Positions 1 to 7,196 of a DNA stretch of 64,000 nt are shown piece after piece. The stretch comes from Paenibacillus tyrphae (GTDB taxonomy: Bacteria > Bacillota > Bacilli > Paenibacillales > NBRC-103111): assembly GCF_027925525.1 (NCBI RefSeq), contig NZ_BSDJ01000020.1, forward strand, positions 1-64,000. Reading direction: 5' to 3'. Each line of letters starts with the position of its first letter. Positions within the stretch are counted from its first letter, which is position 1. The notes under the pieces were generated by a model, which did not search any database, was not told the origin of the DNA, and saw only the letters and a list, made by a program, of their open reading frames with translations. The position numbers and the translations under genes are program-made.

Positions 1-1
1 G

Positions 2-253
2 GACGCGGCAGCAGGAGCGGCACGCGGGCGGCGTGGCGGCGCGGATGCGGCAGCAGGAGCGGCACGCGGGCGGCGCGGCGGCGCGGATGCGAGCGCTGGC
101 GCAGAGCGCGGGCGGCGCAGCGGTGCGGACGCGGCAGCGAGTGCAGAGCGCGGGCGGCGCAGCGGTGCGGATGCGCCAGCGGGTGCGGCACGCGGGCGGC
201 GTGGCGGCGCGGATGCGGCAGCAAGCGCTGCGCGGGGGCGCAGAGGCGGCGCG
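2..253 (+). repeat. Six tandem 42-bp repeats
   Basis: Six consecutive 42-bp units (14 codons each) are very GC-rich and differ by a few substitutions. A seventh, shortened copy runs into the end of the reading frame. The array lies inside the C-terminal coding tail. Confidence 0.8.
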
Positions 254-313
254 GACGCGGGCGCAGCGCGAGGACGCCGGGGCGGCGGAGGCGGCAGGCA
301 GCGGAAGCGCTGA
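2..313 (+). CDS. C-terminal tail of an Ala/Gly/Arg-repeat protein (5' end outside window)
   Basis: The frame starting at base 2 is open from the window edge to a TGA at 311-313. It encodes six near-identical 14-residue units of the form DAxAGAxRGRRGGA, a shortened seventh, and a basic end (GGGGRQRKR). This frame is preferred over the two other open frames because differences between copies fall mostly at its third codon positions (gat/gac, cgt/cgc, gca/gcg), as expected under protein-level selection. RG-rich basic tails are known from RNA-binding proteins such as DEAD-box helicases; the body of the protein is not visible, so the function is unknown. An RNA-binding role is inference only. Confidence 0.6.
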   Translation, partial: DAAAGAARGRRGGADAAAGAARGRRGGADASAGAERGRRSGADAAASAERGRRSGADAPAGAARGRRGGADAAASAARGRRGGADAGAARGRRGGGGGRQRKR

Positions 314-332
314 AACGCTTTCAAAGAGCATC

Positions 333-361
333 TTTACCTCGTCTGAGAAACCATGTAAAAT
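333..361 (+). promoter_or_regulatory. Probable sigma-A promoter for the guanylate-kinase-like gene
   Basis: TTTACC (333-338) and TAAAAT (356-361) are separated by 17 bp, about 50 bp upstream of the ATG at 413. The gene has its own strong ribosome-binding site (AAAGGAGGG). Confidence 0.5.
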
Positions 362-412
362 AAAGGATAGCACTCGGCAAGGACTGCACTTCCCAAATAA
401 AGGAGGGTTTCT

Positions 413-1003
413 ATGTACGAACTGAAAGACAAGGAACTCATTTTTGTATTCACGGGTCCAAATGGAGCCGGTCGCCGAACCGTCGCTCAGATGTCCGGCA
501 GCACGCTCGGCATGAAACAGGTAATTTCGTACACGACCCGCCCTCCCCGCTCTTCGGAGGTCGACGGGCAAGATTATCATTTCGTCACTCGGAAGCAATT
601 TGAGGAAGCCGAAGCAAACCGGGAGTTCATCGAAGTGATCGAATTGGACGGGAACCGGTACGGGGTCAAAGAATCCGACGTAGCCGACATGGTCCAAAAG
701 TACGGGGCCGTCTACTTGATCTTGAACCGTCAAGGCGCGGAAACCCTGAAGTCCCTGTACGGCGACCGAGTCGTGCGAATCTTTATCTACGCCGATCGGG
801 AAACGGTCAAGCGCCGAGAGAAGGAGCGCGGGGATTCCCCTGAGCTGATCGACCGCTATATGTCGCATTACGAGGAAGAAATGGCGTATAAAGACTCCTG
901 TGAGCACACGTTCGAAAATTTGGATCTGGCACACACCGTCTTCGATCTGACCAAAGCGTTGGACGGCAACTACCTGCATCGCAATCTGCTTGACCTGGAT
1001 TAA
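413..1003 (+). CDS. Guanylate kinase-like P-loop protein with altered Walker A
   Basis: This 196-residue protein has guanylate-kinase features: an N-terminal P-loop, a GMP-binding segment (TTRPPRSSEVDGQDYHF, residues ~42-58) and a lid region rich in Arg. Guanylate kinases convert GMP to GDP with ATP. The P-loop reads GPNGAGRRT where the family has G-x-x-x-x-G-K-[GS]-T, so the catalytic Walker A Lys is replaced by Arg. A second guanylate kinase (gmk) presumably exists elsewhere in the genome. The start is supported by AAAGGAGGG 7 bp upstream. It is monocistronic between its own promoter and a terminator. It may be a low-activity or regulatory paralogue; the fold assignment is firm, the activity is not. 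Confidence 0.8.
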   Translation: MYELKDKELIFVFTGPNGAGRRTVAQMSGSTLGMKQVISYTTRPPRSSEVDGQDYHFVTRKQFEEAEANREFIEVIELDGNRYGVKESDVADMVQKYGAVYLILNRQGAETLKSLYGDRVVRIFIYADRETVKRREKERGDSPELIDRYMSHYEEEMAYKDSCEHTFENLDLAHTVFDLTKALDGNYLHRNLLDLD

Positions 1004-1032
1004 GAGTTACACCCAAGCTAATGCTGACAAGC

Positions 1033-1069
1033 GACCGGCCTGCTCTTTCGAGAGCGTCGGTCCTTTTTA
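1033..1069 (+). terminator. Rho-independent terminator
   Basis: Stem GACCG...CGGTC with an inner GCTCT/AGAGC stem, followed by CTTTTTATT. It closes the guanylate-kinase-like transcript. Confidence 0.8.
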
Positions 1070-1094
1070 TTCAAGCGGGGAGAGAAGCCGAACG

Positions 1095-1616
1095 ATGAAC
1101 AAACCAGAAACGACAGAATATGGTGCGCATTATCAAGAATATATTGCACAGGTTCCCGATGGGGATATTCAGGAACTGCTCCGCATCCAACTGAAAGCAA
1201 CGACCGGGCTGCTCCACTCGCTAACCGAGGAACAAGCTCTCTTCCGTTATGCCGAAGGCAAGTGGAGTCTGAAAGAAGTGCTCGGCCACGTCACCGATAC
1301 CGAGCGGGTATTAAGCTACCGCTTGCTGTGCATCGCGCGGGGCGATCAGACCCCGTTCCCTTCCATGGACGAGCATCTCTACGTTTCCGGTGCAACATTC
1401 GATGACCGTCCGCTTACTTCTCTATTGGAAGAATTCACGGTAGTCCGGCAGGCGACGCTGACCCTTCTTGCGGGCTTGCGGCCGGAAGCCTGGCTGCGCC
1501 AAGGAACGGCGGCCGGCTGTAATACATCCGTACGAGCATTGGCTTATATTATTGCGGGTCACGAGCTTCATCACGTTCGAGTCATCCAAGAACGTTACCT
1601 CGCGGCACAGCCATAA
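1095..1616 (+). CDS. DinB-family protein
   Basis: A 173-residue four-helix DinB/YfiT-type protein. Metal-ligand positions typical of the family are visible: GHVTDTER in the N-terminal half and the C-terminal HELHHVRVI motif. Family members bind a divalent metal and include thiol (bacillithiol-type) transferases and proteins of unknown function; this one cannot be narrowed further. The ATG at 1095 was chosen over the longer frame from 990, because 990 lies inside the upstream gene and the intervening sequence contains that gene's terminator. GGGGAGAGA lies ahead of the ATG. Confidence 0.8.
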   Translation: MNKPETTEYGAHYQEYIAQVPDGDIQELLRIQLKATTGLLHSLTEEQALFRYAEGKWSLKEVLGHVTDTERVLSYRLLCIARGDQTPFPSMDEHLYVSGATFDDRPLTSLLEEFTVVRQATLTLLAGLRPEAWLRQGTAAGCNTSVRALAYIIAGHELHHVRVIQERYLAAQP

Positions 1617-1676
1617 ATTCCGCCCCGTACGGAAATATCAAAAATCCCAACAACCAGGCAGACAGGAGGTATGACC

Positions 1677-2873
1677 ATGCCTATTCTCTCGATCGAACCG
1701 ACGCCCAGCCCGAATACCATGAAAATCAATTTGGATACTTCCTTGCCCAAAGACGTTCGCGAAACGTTCAACCGCGAGCAAGCCGGCCAACTGGCAGATC
1801 CTCAACTTCGGCAGCTACTCGCCATTGATGGCGTCAAAAGCTTGTACCGCGCAGCGGATTTTATCGCCCTGGACCGGACAGCCAAGGGCGACTGGCAGCA
1901 CATTCTCGCCGAAGTCCGGGACATCCTGGGCGTTGCTCCGTCCGGCGCAGCACAAAACCAGACAGATGCAGCTGCCCAAAAGCCCGCTTCCCCGGACAGT
2001 CCGGCGGAAACAACTGATGCGACATTCGGCGAAGTCAAAGTGCTTTTGCAGCATTTTCGCGGTATTCCGTTGCAAGTCCGGGTAACGAATGGAGCGGAGG
2101 AACGGCGGGCCGCTCTGCCCCAACGGTTTAGCGACGCCGCCATCCGTGGGGCGGCCGCCGCGCCGAACCTGATCAAAGAGCGTTCCTTGGACGATTGGGA
2201 TACGCGTTACGGCGAGCTTCAGGATGTCTTGGACGAAGTTGTTCAGGAGCTGGACGCCGCCTACAGCGACGAGCAGCTCGAACGGCTGATTGCCCAAGCT
2301 GAGCAGGGCCCGGCTGAAGGCGACGTGAAGGAGCTGGCGGCTTCCGGCCGTACGACGCTGAGCTATGAAGAAACCGAGCGAAAGCTGCAGGACCCTGATT
2401 GGAAGCAGCGATACGCGGCACTGGAGCAGATCAAGCCATCCGACGAGACGCTGCCGTTGCTGCTCAAAGGTCTGGAGGACGAACGTTCAACGGTTCGGCG
2501 CTTGGCCACCGTCTATCTGGGAGATTTGAAAGAGCCGCATGTGCTTCCTTACCTGTATCGTGCTTTGCGGGACTCTTCCTCATCCGTCCGCCGGACCGCA
2601 GGGGATACGCTGTCGGATATCGGGGACCCTGCAGCACAGGATGCGATGATAGGAGCTTTGGAGGATTCGAACAAGCTGGTGCGCTGGCGGGCAGCCCGCT
2701 TCCTCTATGAAGTGGGCGACGAAGGAGCGATACAAGCTCTGCGAGCGGCTCAGGACGACCCGGAATTTGAAGTGCGGATGCAGGTGCGCATGGCACTGGA
2801 GCGTATCGAGGGCGGCCAGGCGGCCGTCGGATCGGTCTGGCAGCAGATGGCCCGACGCAATGAGAATGCATGA
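1677..2873 (+). CDS. cvfC: Conserved virulence factor C family protein (Nfu N-domain plus HEAT repeats)
   Basis: This 398-residue protein starts with an Nfu/NifU N-terminal-type domain (IEPTPSPNTMKINLD, residues ~5-85). An Ala/Gln-rich linker, a charged middle domain and a C-terminal run of HEAT-like helical repeats (~residues 240-385, RRLATVYLGDL, RRTAGDTLSDIGDP, VRWRAARFLYEVGDE) follow. This is the layout of Staphylococcus CvfC. The biochemical role is not established; the Nfu-like domain suggests a link to Fe-S proteins, without the CxxC scaffold motif. The ATG at 1677 is preferred over 1671 because AGGAGG (1664-1669) lies only 1 base from 1671 but 7 from 1677. Confidence 0.8.
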   Translation: MPILSIEPTPSPNTMKINLDTSLPKDVRETFNREQAGQLADPQLRQLLAIDGVKSLYRAADFIALDRTAKGDWQHILAEVRDILGVAPSGAAQNQTDAAAQKPASPDSPAETTDATFGEVKVLLQHFRGIPLQVRVTNGAEERRAALPQRFSDAAIRGAAAAPNLIKERSLDDWDTRYGELQDVLDEVVQELDAAYSDEQLERLIAQAEQGPAEGDVKELAASGRTTLSYEETERKLQDPDWKQRYAALEQIKPSDETLPLLLKGLEDERSTVRRLATVYLGDLKEPHVLPYLYRALRDSSSSVRRTAGDTLSDIGDPAAQDAMIGALEDSNKLVRWRAARFLYEVGDEGAIQALRAAQDDPEFEVRMQVRMALERIEGGQAAVGSVWQQMARRNENA

Positions 2874-2883
2874 ACGACAAAAG

Positions 2884-2922
2884 GCCAAGCCAACGGATAA
2901 CCGCCGGAGGCTTGGCTTTTTT
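2884..2922. terminator. Bidirectional terminator
   Basis: GCCAAGCC (2884-2891) pairs with GGCTTGGC (2909-2916), followed by T6 on the plus strand and preceded by an A-run on the other side. It separates cvfC from the convergent polysaccharide-utilisation operon. Confidence 0.85.
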
Positions 2923-2943
2923 CCACCTAAGATCGATCAAACC

Positions 2944-4200
2944 TTACGATCGCATCCATCGCTTGTAATACGTGTCAAGCTCAATCGATTGGCCTTGACG
3001 GAGCCTCGACTCCTCCGCCGCGAACGCCATGAGGTGGCTCCTGACGGATGCGGAGGCCGACGTCAGGCTTTCTCCCCCGCCGTAATGGCGCACTTCGTGA
3101 AGGAAGCTGCGCATAATTCCGCTATCGCCGCCGCCATGACCGCTCGTTTGTTCCGGAATGGCGATCACTATTTCCTCATGCGTCACGAAATCCAGCAGCG
3201 TGATCCGTCCTTCGCTTCCGCGGAGTTCTCCTCTCGTCCCCATGATCTGCACGATCCGCTCCTGATGCCGCGTGAAGCCGCTCATGCTGAATATCGCGGT
3301 GGCTCCACCCTCGAATTCCATATTGACCACCTGATGATCGACGACATCGTTGTCGCATTTGTACACGCATCGGCCGTAGTTCGTTTCCTTCAGCCCTCGC
3401 ACAATATTTTCCCTCGTCAGCTCCTCCGTGAAATGCCTGGCCCAGCTTTTGCCTTCACCCAAATAAAATCTCGGCGCCGAGTAAGGACAAGTCGGCTCTG
3501 CCGGACAGCCGTCGATACAATAATCGGTTGCCCCTTCAGGAGCATTGGCGGCATGAAAGTGCATAAGCGAGCCGAACGAGCTTACGCGCACGCAAGGCTT
3601 GTCGACGAGCCAAGACAAAATATCCATGTCGTGGCACGACTTGGCCAAAATCATCGGGCTGGACGCCTCGCGATTGCGCCAATTGCCGCGCACGAAACTG
3701 TGGGCCATATGCCAATAGCCGACATTTTCGTTCAACTGGACGGATACCACCTCGCCAATGCGTCCTTCGCGGATCAGACGTTTCATCGCCGACCAGAACG
3801 GCGTATACCTCAGCACATGGCAGATGGTCAGCAGCCGATCGTTCTCCCGCGCCGCCTGCTCCATTTCGACGCATTCCTTGGGACTCGGCGACATCGGTTT
3901 TTCCAAAAGCACGTGGTATTTGGCCGCCAAAGCCTGCAGCGTCGGTTCGTAATGCATCCGATCTTGCGTACAGATGATCGCGATATCCGCCAGCCGCGGC
4001 TCCTCCAGCAGTTGTTCCCATGAAGCGTAGCATCGCTCAGGGGGAAGTCCGTGCGCTTGCGCAAACTTTTCTCTTCGCAGCGGATTCGATTCGGCCACCG
4101 CCACGAACTTCAACTCGTGCGGATAATCCAGCGCGTAGGGCGCGTAGCTGTGCGCCCCTCTCGCGCCGGCGCCGATCAATATCGCAGTAAGTGGTTTCAT
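2944..4200 (-). CDS. Gfo/Idh/MocA-family oxidoreductase
   Basis: A 418-residue NAD(P)-dependent oxidoreductase. It has an N-terminal Rossmann motif (LIGAGARG), the family EKP motif (LLEKPMS, residues ~98-104) and the H-x-x-R-Y segment (CHVLRYTPFW). A Cys-rich stretch (CIDGCPAEPTCPYSAP, ~residues 225-240) is unusual and could hold a metal or disulfide. The family oxidises or isomerises sugars and uronic acid derivatives. It is the last gene of the operon, so it probably acts on a monosaccharide released by the upstream GH88 and GH29 enzymes. The ATG at 4200 has GGAGG upstream; a longer in-frame start at 4224 has none. Confidence 0.85.
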   Translation of the reverse strand: MKPLTAILIGAGARGAHSYAPYALDYPHELKFVAVAESNPLRREKFAQAHGLPPERCYASWEQLLEEPRLADIAIICTQDRMHYEPTLQALAAKYHVLLEKPMSPSPKECVEMEQAARENDRLLTICHVLRYTPFWSAMKRLIREGRIGEVVSVQLNENVGYWHMAHSFVRGNWRNREASSPMILAKSCHDMDILSWLVDKPCVRVSSFGSLMHFHAANAPEGATDYCIDGCPAEPTCPYSAPRFYLGEGKSWARHFTEELTRENIVRGLKETNYGRCVYKCDNDVVDHQVVNMEFEGGATAIFSMSGFTRHQERIVQIMGTRGELRGSEGRITLLDFVTHEEIVIAIPEQTSGHGGGDSGIMRSFLHEVRHYGGGESLTSASASVRSHLMAFAAEESRLRQGQSIELDTYYKRWMRS

Positions 4201-4259
4201 ATATAAGCCTCCAATGGATGGCATGCCTTCAATAAAACAGCTTTTTCATGGCGGACAGG

Positions 4260-5939
4260 TTACTGCCGCTTGACCAGCTTCACAGCCCGAAGCTTCACCG
4301 GATCGGCCTGCCATATTTCCGTGAATCCGGATTTGGGACGGATCAGCGCAGAGCGAAGCGAGAGCATGCACGTGCCCGACCGGTCGAAAACGATCGTTCC
4401 GAGACGCGAATGGACTTCGCTGTACGGGTGCTGGCAGGCCGTGGAATTTTTGATCACCTGATCCGGCTTCGGCTGCGCCGCAAACCGCTGACTCCCGGCA
4501 GCCGCTTCGATGCCTTCCCGAAACGCCTCGTCCCATGAAGCGCCTTCCTTCTGGAAACAAACAAGCTCAAGATCGAAGGTGCCTGGAGCGACGATTTGAA
4601 AGCTCCACTCTACCGTTTTCGTATCCGCATCGATACTGCCGCTTGCCCATTCCAGCTTCACATGGCCAGACGGCTGCTGGCTCAAACGCGTATCGACGGA
4701 AAGCTCCCCTTCGATGTCCACGGCGATGACCGTCATGCAATCATTGGCCGGCTCGTCGGGCAATCTGATCGCTAACGTGTGGTGATCCAGTTCGGCATCA
4801 TAGCTTTGTGCGATCTCAAGCGGTGTTCGGCTTGCATCGCTTAGTACATAAGCTTGTTTGACTTTGTTTTTGAGCCCATACAAGCATAGTTCGCTCTGCC
4901 AGTCGTCGCTTGTCAGATGCAGGTAGACGCGGCCGGGCTTCACAGTAACGGAGCCCCATTCCATCTCGTACGGAAAAGGACTGGCCCCCGCGCCGTACAC
5001 CGCTTCCCCATGAACGCTCAGCCAAGCGCCCACCTCGCGCAGCCTTTCGGCGGACAAATCCGGGATCAATCCTCCGGCGTCCGGCCCGACGTTGAGCAGG
5101 AGGTTGCCGCCCTTGCTCACAATATGAACCAGCTTCCGGATGATGGCTTCCGGCTGTTTCCAGACCTGGTCCTTCGTGCTGAAGCCCCACGATTGGTTCA
5201 ACGTCATCGGCGTTTCCCATGCGCGGGAGTCTTCACCATACATCGGAATTTCATTGTCGCCCTTCGACTGGTAATCCCCCATGCCCGGGTAATGACTGAC
5301 CCGGCTGTTGATCAGGCAGTCCGGCTGAAGGCTCTGCACAAGCTCCACGAGCTCCTCGCTATCCTCTTTTGACAGCCCGCCCGCCGTATCGAACCATAGC
5401 AGCCCGACTGGTCCGTATTGAGTAAGCAGCTCCCGGATTTGAGGCTTCACCAGCCCGTTCCAATACGTCGGAAAATGCTTCGAGTCCGTATCATAGTCCC
5501 ATACGTTGTTATATTTGTTGTGTACAGCGTGTGGATGATGCCAATCAATGACGTGGGAATAATAGAAGCACAGCACAATGCCCTGCTCATGGCATTCCTC
5601 AGCCAGCTCCCGCATCGGATCGCGTCCGAACGGTGTAGCGTCTGCAATGTTGAACGGCTCCGCCTGCGAACGGAACATGGCGAACCCGTCATGATGCTTC
5701 GCCGTGATGACGATATATTTCATGCCTGCCGCTTTGGCCAGCCCTACCCATGTCTTGGCATTGAAACGAACAGGATTGAACGTCTCTGCGAGTCGCTCGT
5801 AATCGCGAACCGGAATGTTCAATTCGTACATAACCCACTCGCCCCGGCCCAAAGCCGCATACAAGCCCCAGTGGATAAACATGCCGAATTTGGCATCCTT
5901 CCACCATTTGATTTTGTCCTCACCGCTTGTCACCGTCAT
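4260..5939 (-). CDS. GH29 alpha-L-fucosidase
   Basis: A 559-residue enzyme with GH29 hallmarks: KFGMFIHWGLYAALGRGEWV near the N-terminus, YIVITAKHHDGFAMF (His pair), a catalytic nucleophile Asp in GLLWFDTAGG and NLLLNVGPDAGG. Residues after ~330 form beta-sandwich C-terminal domains. GH29 enzymes release terminal alpha-L-fucose. No signal peptide is present, so it should act on imported oligosaccharides. The ATG at 5939 was chosen (GAGAGGT about 10 bp upstream); the frame also extends to a TTG at 5966 that overlaps the previous gene. Spacing to the GH88 gene is 20 bp, consistent with one operon. Confidence 0.9.
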   Translation of the reverse strand: MTVTSGEDKIKWWKDAKFGMFIHWGLYAALGRGEWVMYELNIPVRDYERLAETFNPVRFNAKTWVGLAKAAGMKYIVITAKHHDGFAMFRSQAEPFNIADATPFGRDPMRELAEECHEQGIVLCFYYSHVIDWHHPHAVHNKYNNVWDYDTDSKHFPTYWNGLVKPQIRELLTQYGPVGLLWFDTAGGLSKEDSEELVELVQSLQPDCLINSRVSHYPGMGDYQSKGDNEIPMYGEDSRAWETPMTLNQSWGFSTKDQVWKQPEAIIRKLVHIVSKGGNLLLNVGPDAGGLIPDLSAERLREVGAWLSVHGEAVYGAGASPFPYEMEWGSVTVKPGRVYLHLTSDDWQSELCLYGLKNKVKQAYVLSDASRTPLEIAQSYDAELDHHTLAIRLPDEPANDCMTVIAVDIEGELSVDTRLSQQPSGHVKLEWASGSIDADTKTVEWSFQIVAPGTFDLELVCFQKEGASWDEAFREGIEAAAGSQRFAAQPKPDQVIKNSTACQHPYSEVHSRLGTIVFDRSGTCMLSLRSALIRPKSGFTEIWQADPVKLRAVKLVKRQ

Positions 5940-5959
5940 CGCGCATCTACCTCTCGCTT

Positions 5960-7147
5960 CTACCAATATAGATTCCAGTCTTTCAACACCCGCACAAGCC
6001 CTTCAAAATAGTAATAATCGCCCCAGATGCAGCATTCGTCGATCCCGTTGCCCAGAGGCTTGCCGTAGACCGCATGAAGCAGGATGCCGTTCGAATGCGG
6101 GACCCCGGCCGTCGTATACCGCCGCGCCAGCGAGTCCAGCATCCCCAGAGCGGCATTCTCGTAGGCCCGCTTATATTCGTTAGACAGTGGCAGATGCTTG
6201 GCCAATTCGAGCAAACCGCATGCGGCGATGGCCGCAGCCGAGCTGTCCCGCTCCTCCGGCCCGTCCGTAAAGATCAGATCCCAATAACACACCGAATCGT
6301 CGGGCAGCCGGTTTAAAAAGTAGTTGGCCGTCTTTTGCGCGATAGCGAGATACGAATCATCCCGCGTATAGTTGTAGCTAAGCGGAAACCCGTAAATGGC
6401 CCATGCCTGCCCGCGCGACCAGCACGAATCGTCGGAGAAGCCTTGCGACGTCTTGCCGTATCTCGGCTGTCCCGTATCTACGTCCATGTAGAACGTATGA
6501 TAGCTTGAAGCGTCTTCGCGGATGATATGTGCCGCCGCTTGTGTGGCATGATTGATGGCGATCCGGCGGTATTCCGGATTGCTCGTCGTCTCCGTTGCCC
6601 AGTACAGCAAGGGCAAATTCATAAGGCAATCGATAATCATTCGACCGCGCTGGTTCGGCTGGTTTAAATTGCCCCATGCCTGAATGATGCCCGCCTTCTC
6701 AAAATAACGCCCGATCAGTAAATCGGCGGCTTGAAGCGCCGTGTCCTTGGCCTGCTCGTTTCCCGTCAATTTATAGGCCGCTACACAGGACAGCGAGTAT
6801 AAGAAGCCGAGGTCGTGCGTCTCCGTTGCGATTCTTCGCTCGATCCGTTCCCGGTAGCTGTCGAGCTGAGCTTCCGCCGCTTGGCGGTAACGGTCGTGAC
6901 CGGTTATCTCGTAGGCAAGCCACAGCATTCCCGTCCAAAAGGAGGACGTCCACTCGGTATTGCCGATCGGCTTGTACACGTTCCCCTCGCTTGCAGGAGA
7001 CGGAAATTGCAGCGCGAACGTCCCCAGATTGCGGTCGATTTGCGCCAGCACGTATTGTACGGCTCGCTCCCAATCGTCCCGCCGCGCCGCAGGCGGTTCC
7101 GCGTAACGATGCCGGGCTTTCAGCCCTTCGTCGACGACTTGTTTCAT
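5960..7147 (-). CDS. GH88 unsaturated glucuronyl hydrolase
   Basis: A 395-residue (alpha/alpha)6-barrel enzyme of the unsaturated glucuronyl hydrolase family. The catalytic Asp motif is visible (HDLGFLYSLS), together with WTSSFWTGMLWLAYE, DDSCWSRGQAWAIYG and the C-terminal WGDYYYFEGLVR. These enzymes remove the 4,5-unsaturated uronic acid that polysaccharide lyases leave at the non-reducing end. The pairing with the lyase gene immediately upstream (50-bp gap) fits this reaction. There is no signal peptide. The ATG at 7147 follows GAGGAGG; the longer frame to 7219 overlaps the lyase gene. Confidence 0.9.
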   Translation of the reverse strand: MKQVVDEGLKARHRYAEPPAARRDDWERAVQYVLAQIDRNLGTFALQFPSPASEGNVYKPIGNTEWTSSFWTGMLWLAYEITGHDRYRQAAEAQLDSYRERIERRIATETHDLGFLYSLSCVAAYKLTGNEQAKDTALQAADLLIGRYFEKAGIIQAWGNLNQPNQRGRMIIDCLMNLPLLYWATETTSNPEYRRIAINHATQAAAHIIREDASSYHTFYMDVDTGQPRYGKTSQGFSDDSCWSRGQAWAIYGFPLSYNYTRDDSYLAIAQKTANYFLNRLPDDSVCYWDLIFTDGPEERDSSAAAIAACGLLELAKHLPLSNEYKRAYENAALGMLDSLARRYTTAGVPHSNGILLHAVYGKPLGNGIDECCIWGDYYYFEGLVRVLKDWNLYW

Positions 7148-7196
7148 GGCAGCCTCCTCATTCTTCTTGCGTTTCCGTTTCCAACTTAAAACCGTC

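Noticed and set aside
309..322. TGAAACGCTTTCA as a catabolite-responsive (cre) site
   Set aside because: It is 13 bp, one short of the cre spacing, and lies at the end of a coding tail with no catabolic gene downstream.
33..425. 130-codon frame from 33 through the start of the guanylate-kinase-like gene
   Set aside because: Frame 2 explains the repeat better because copy differences fall at its third positions; the 33-425 frame runs through a promoter and RBS into the next gene.
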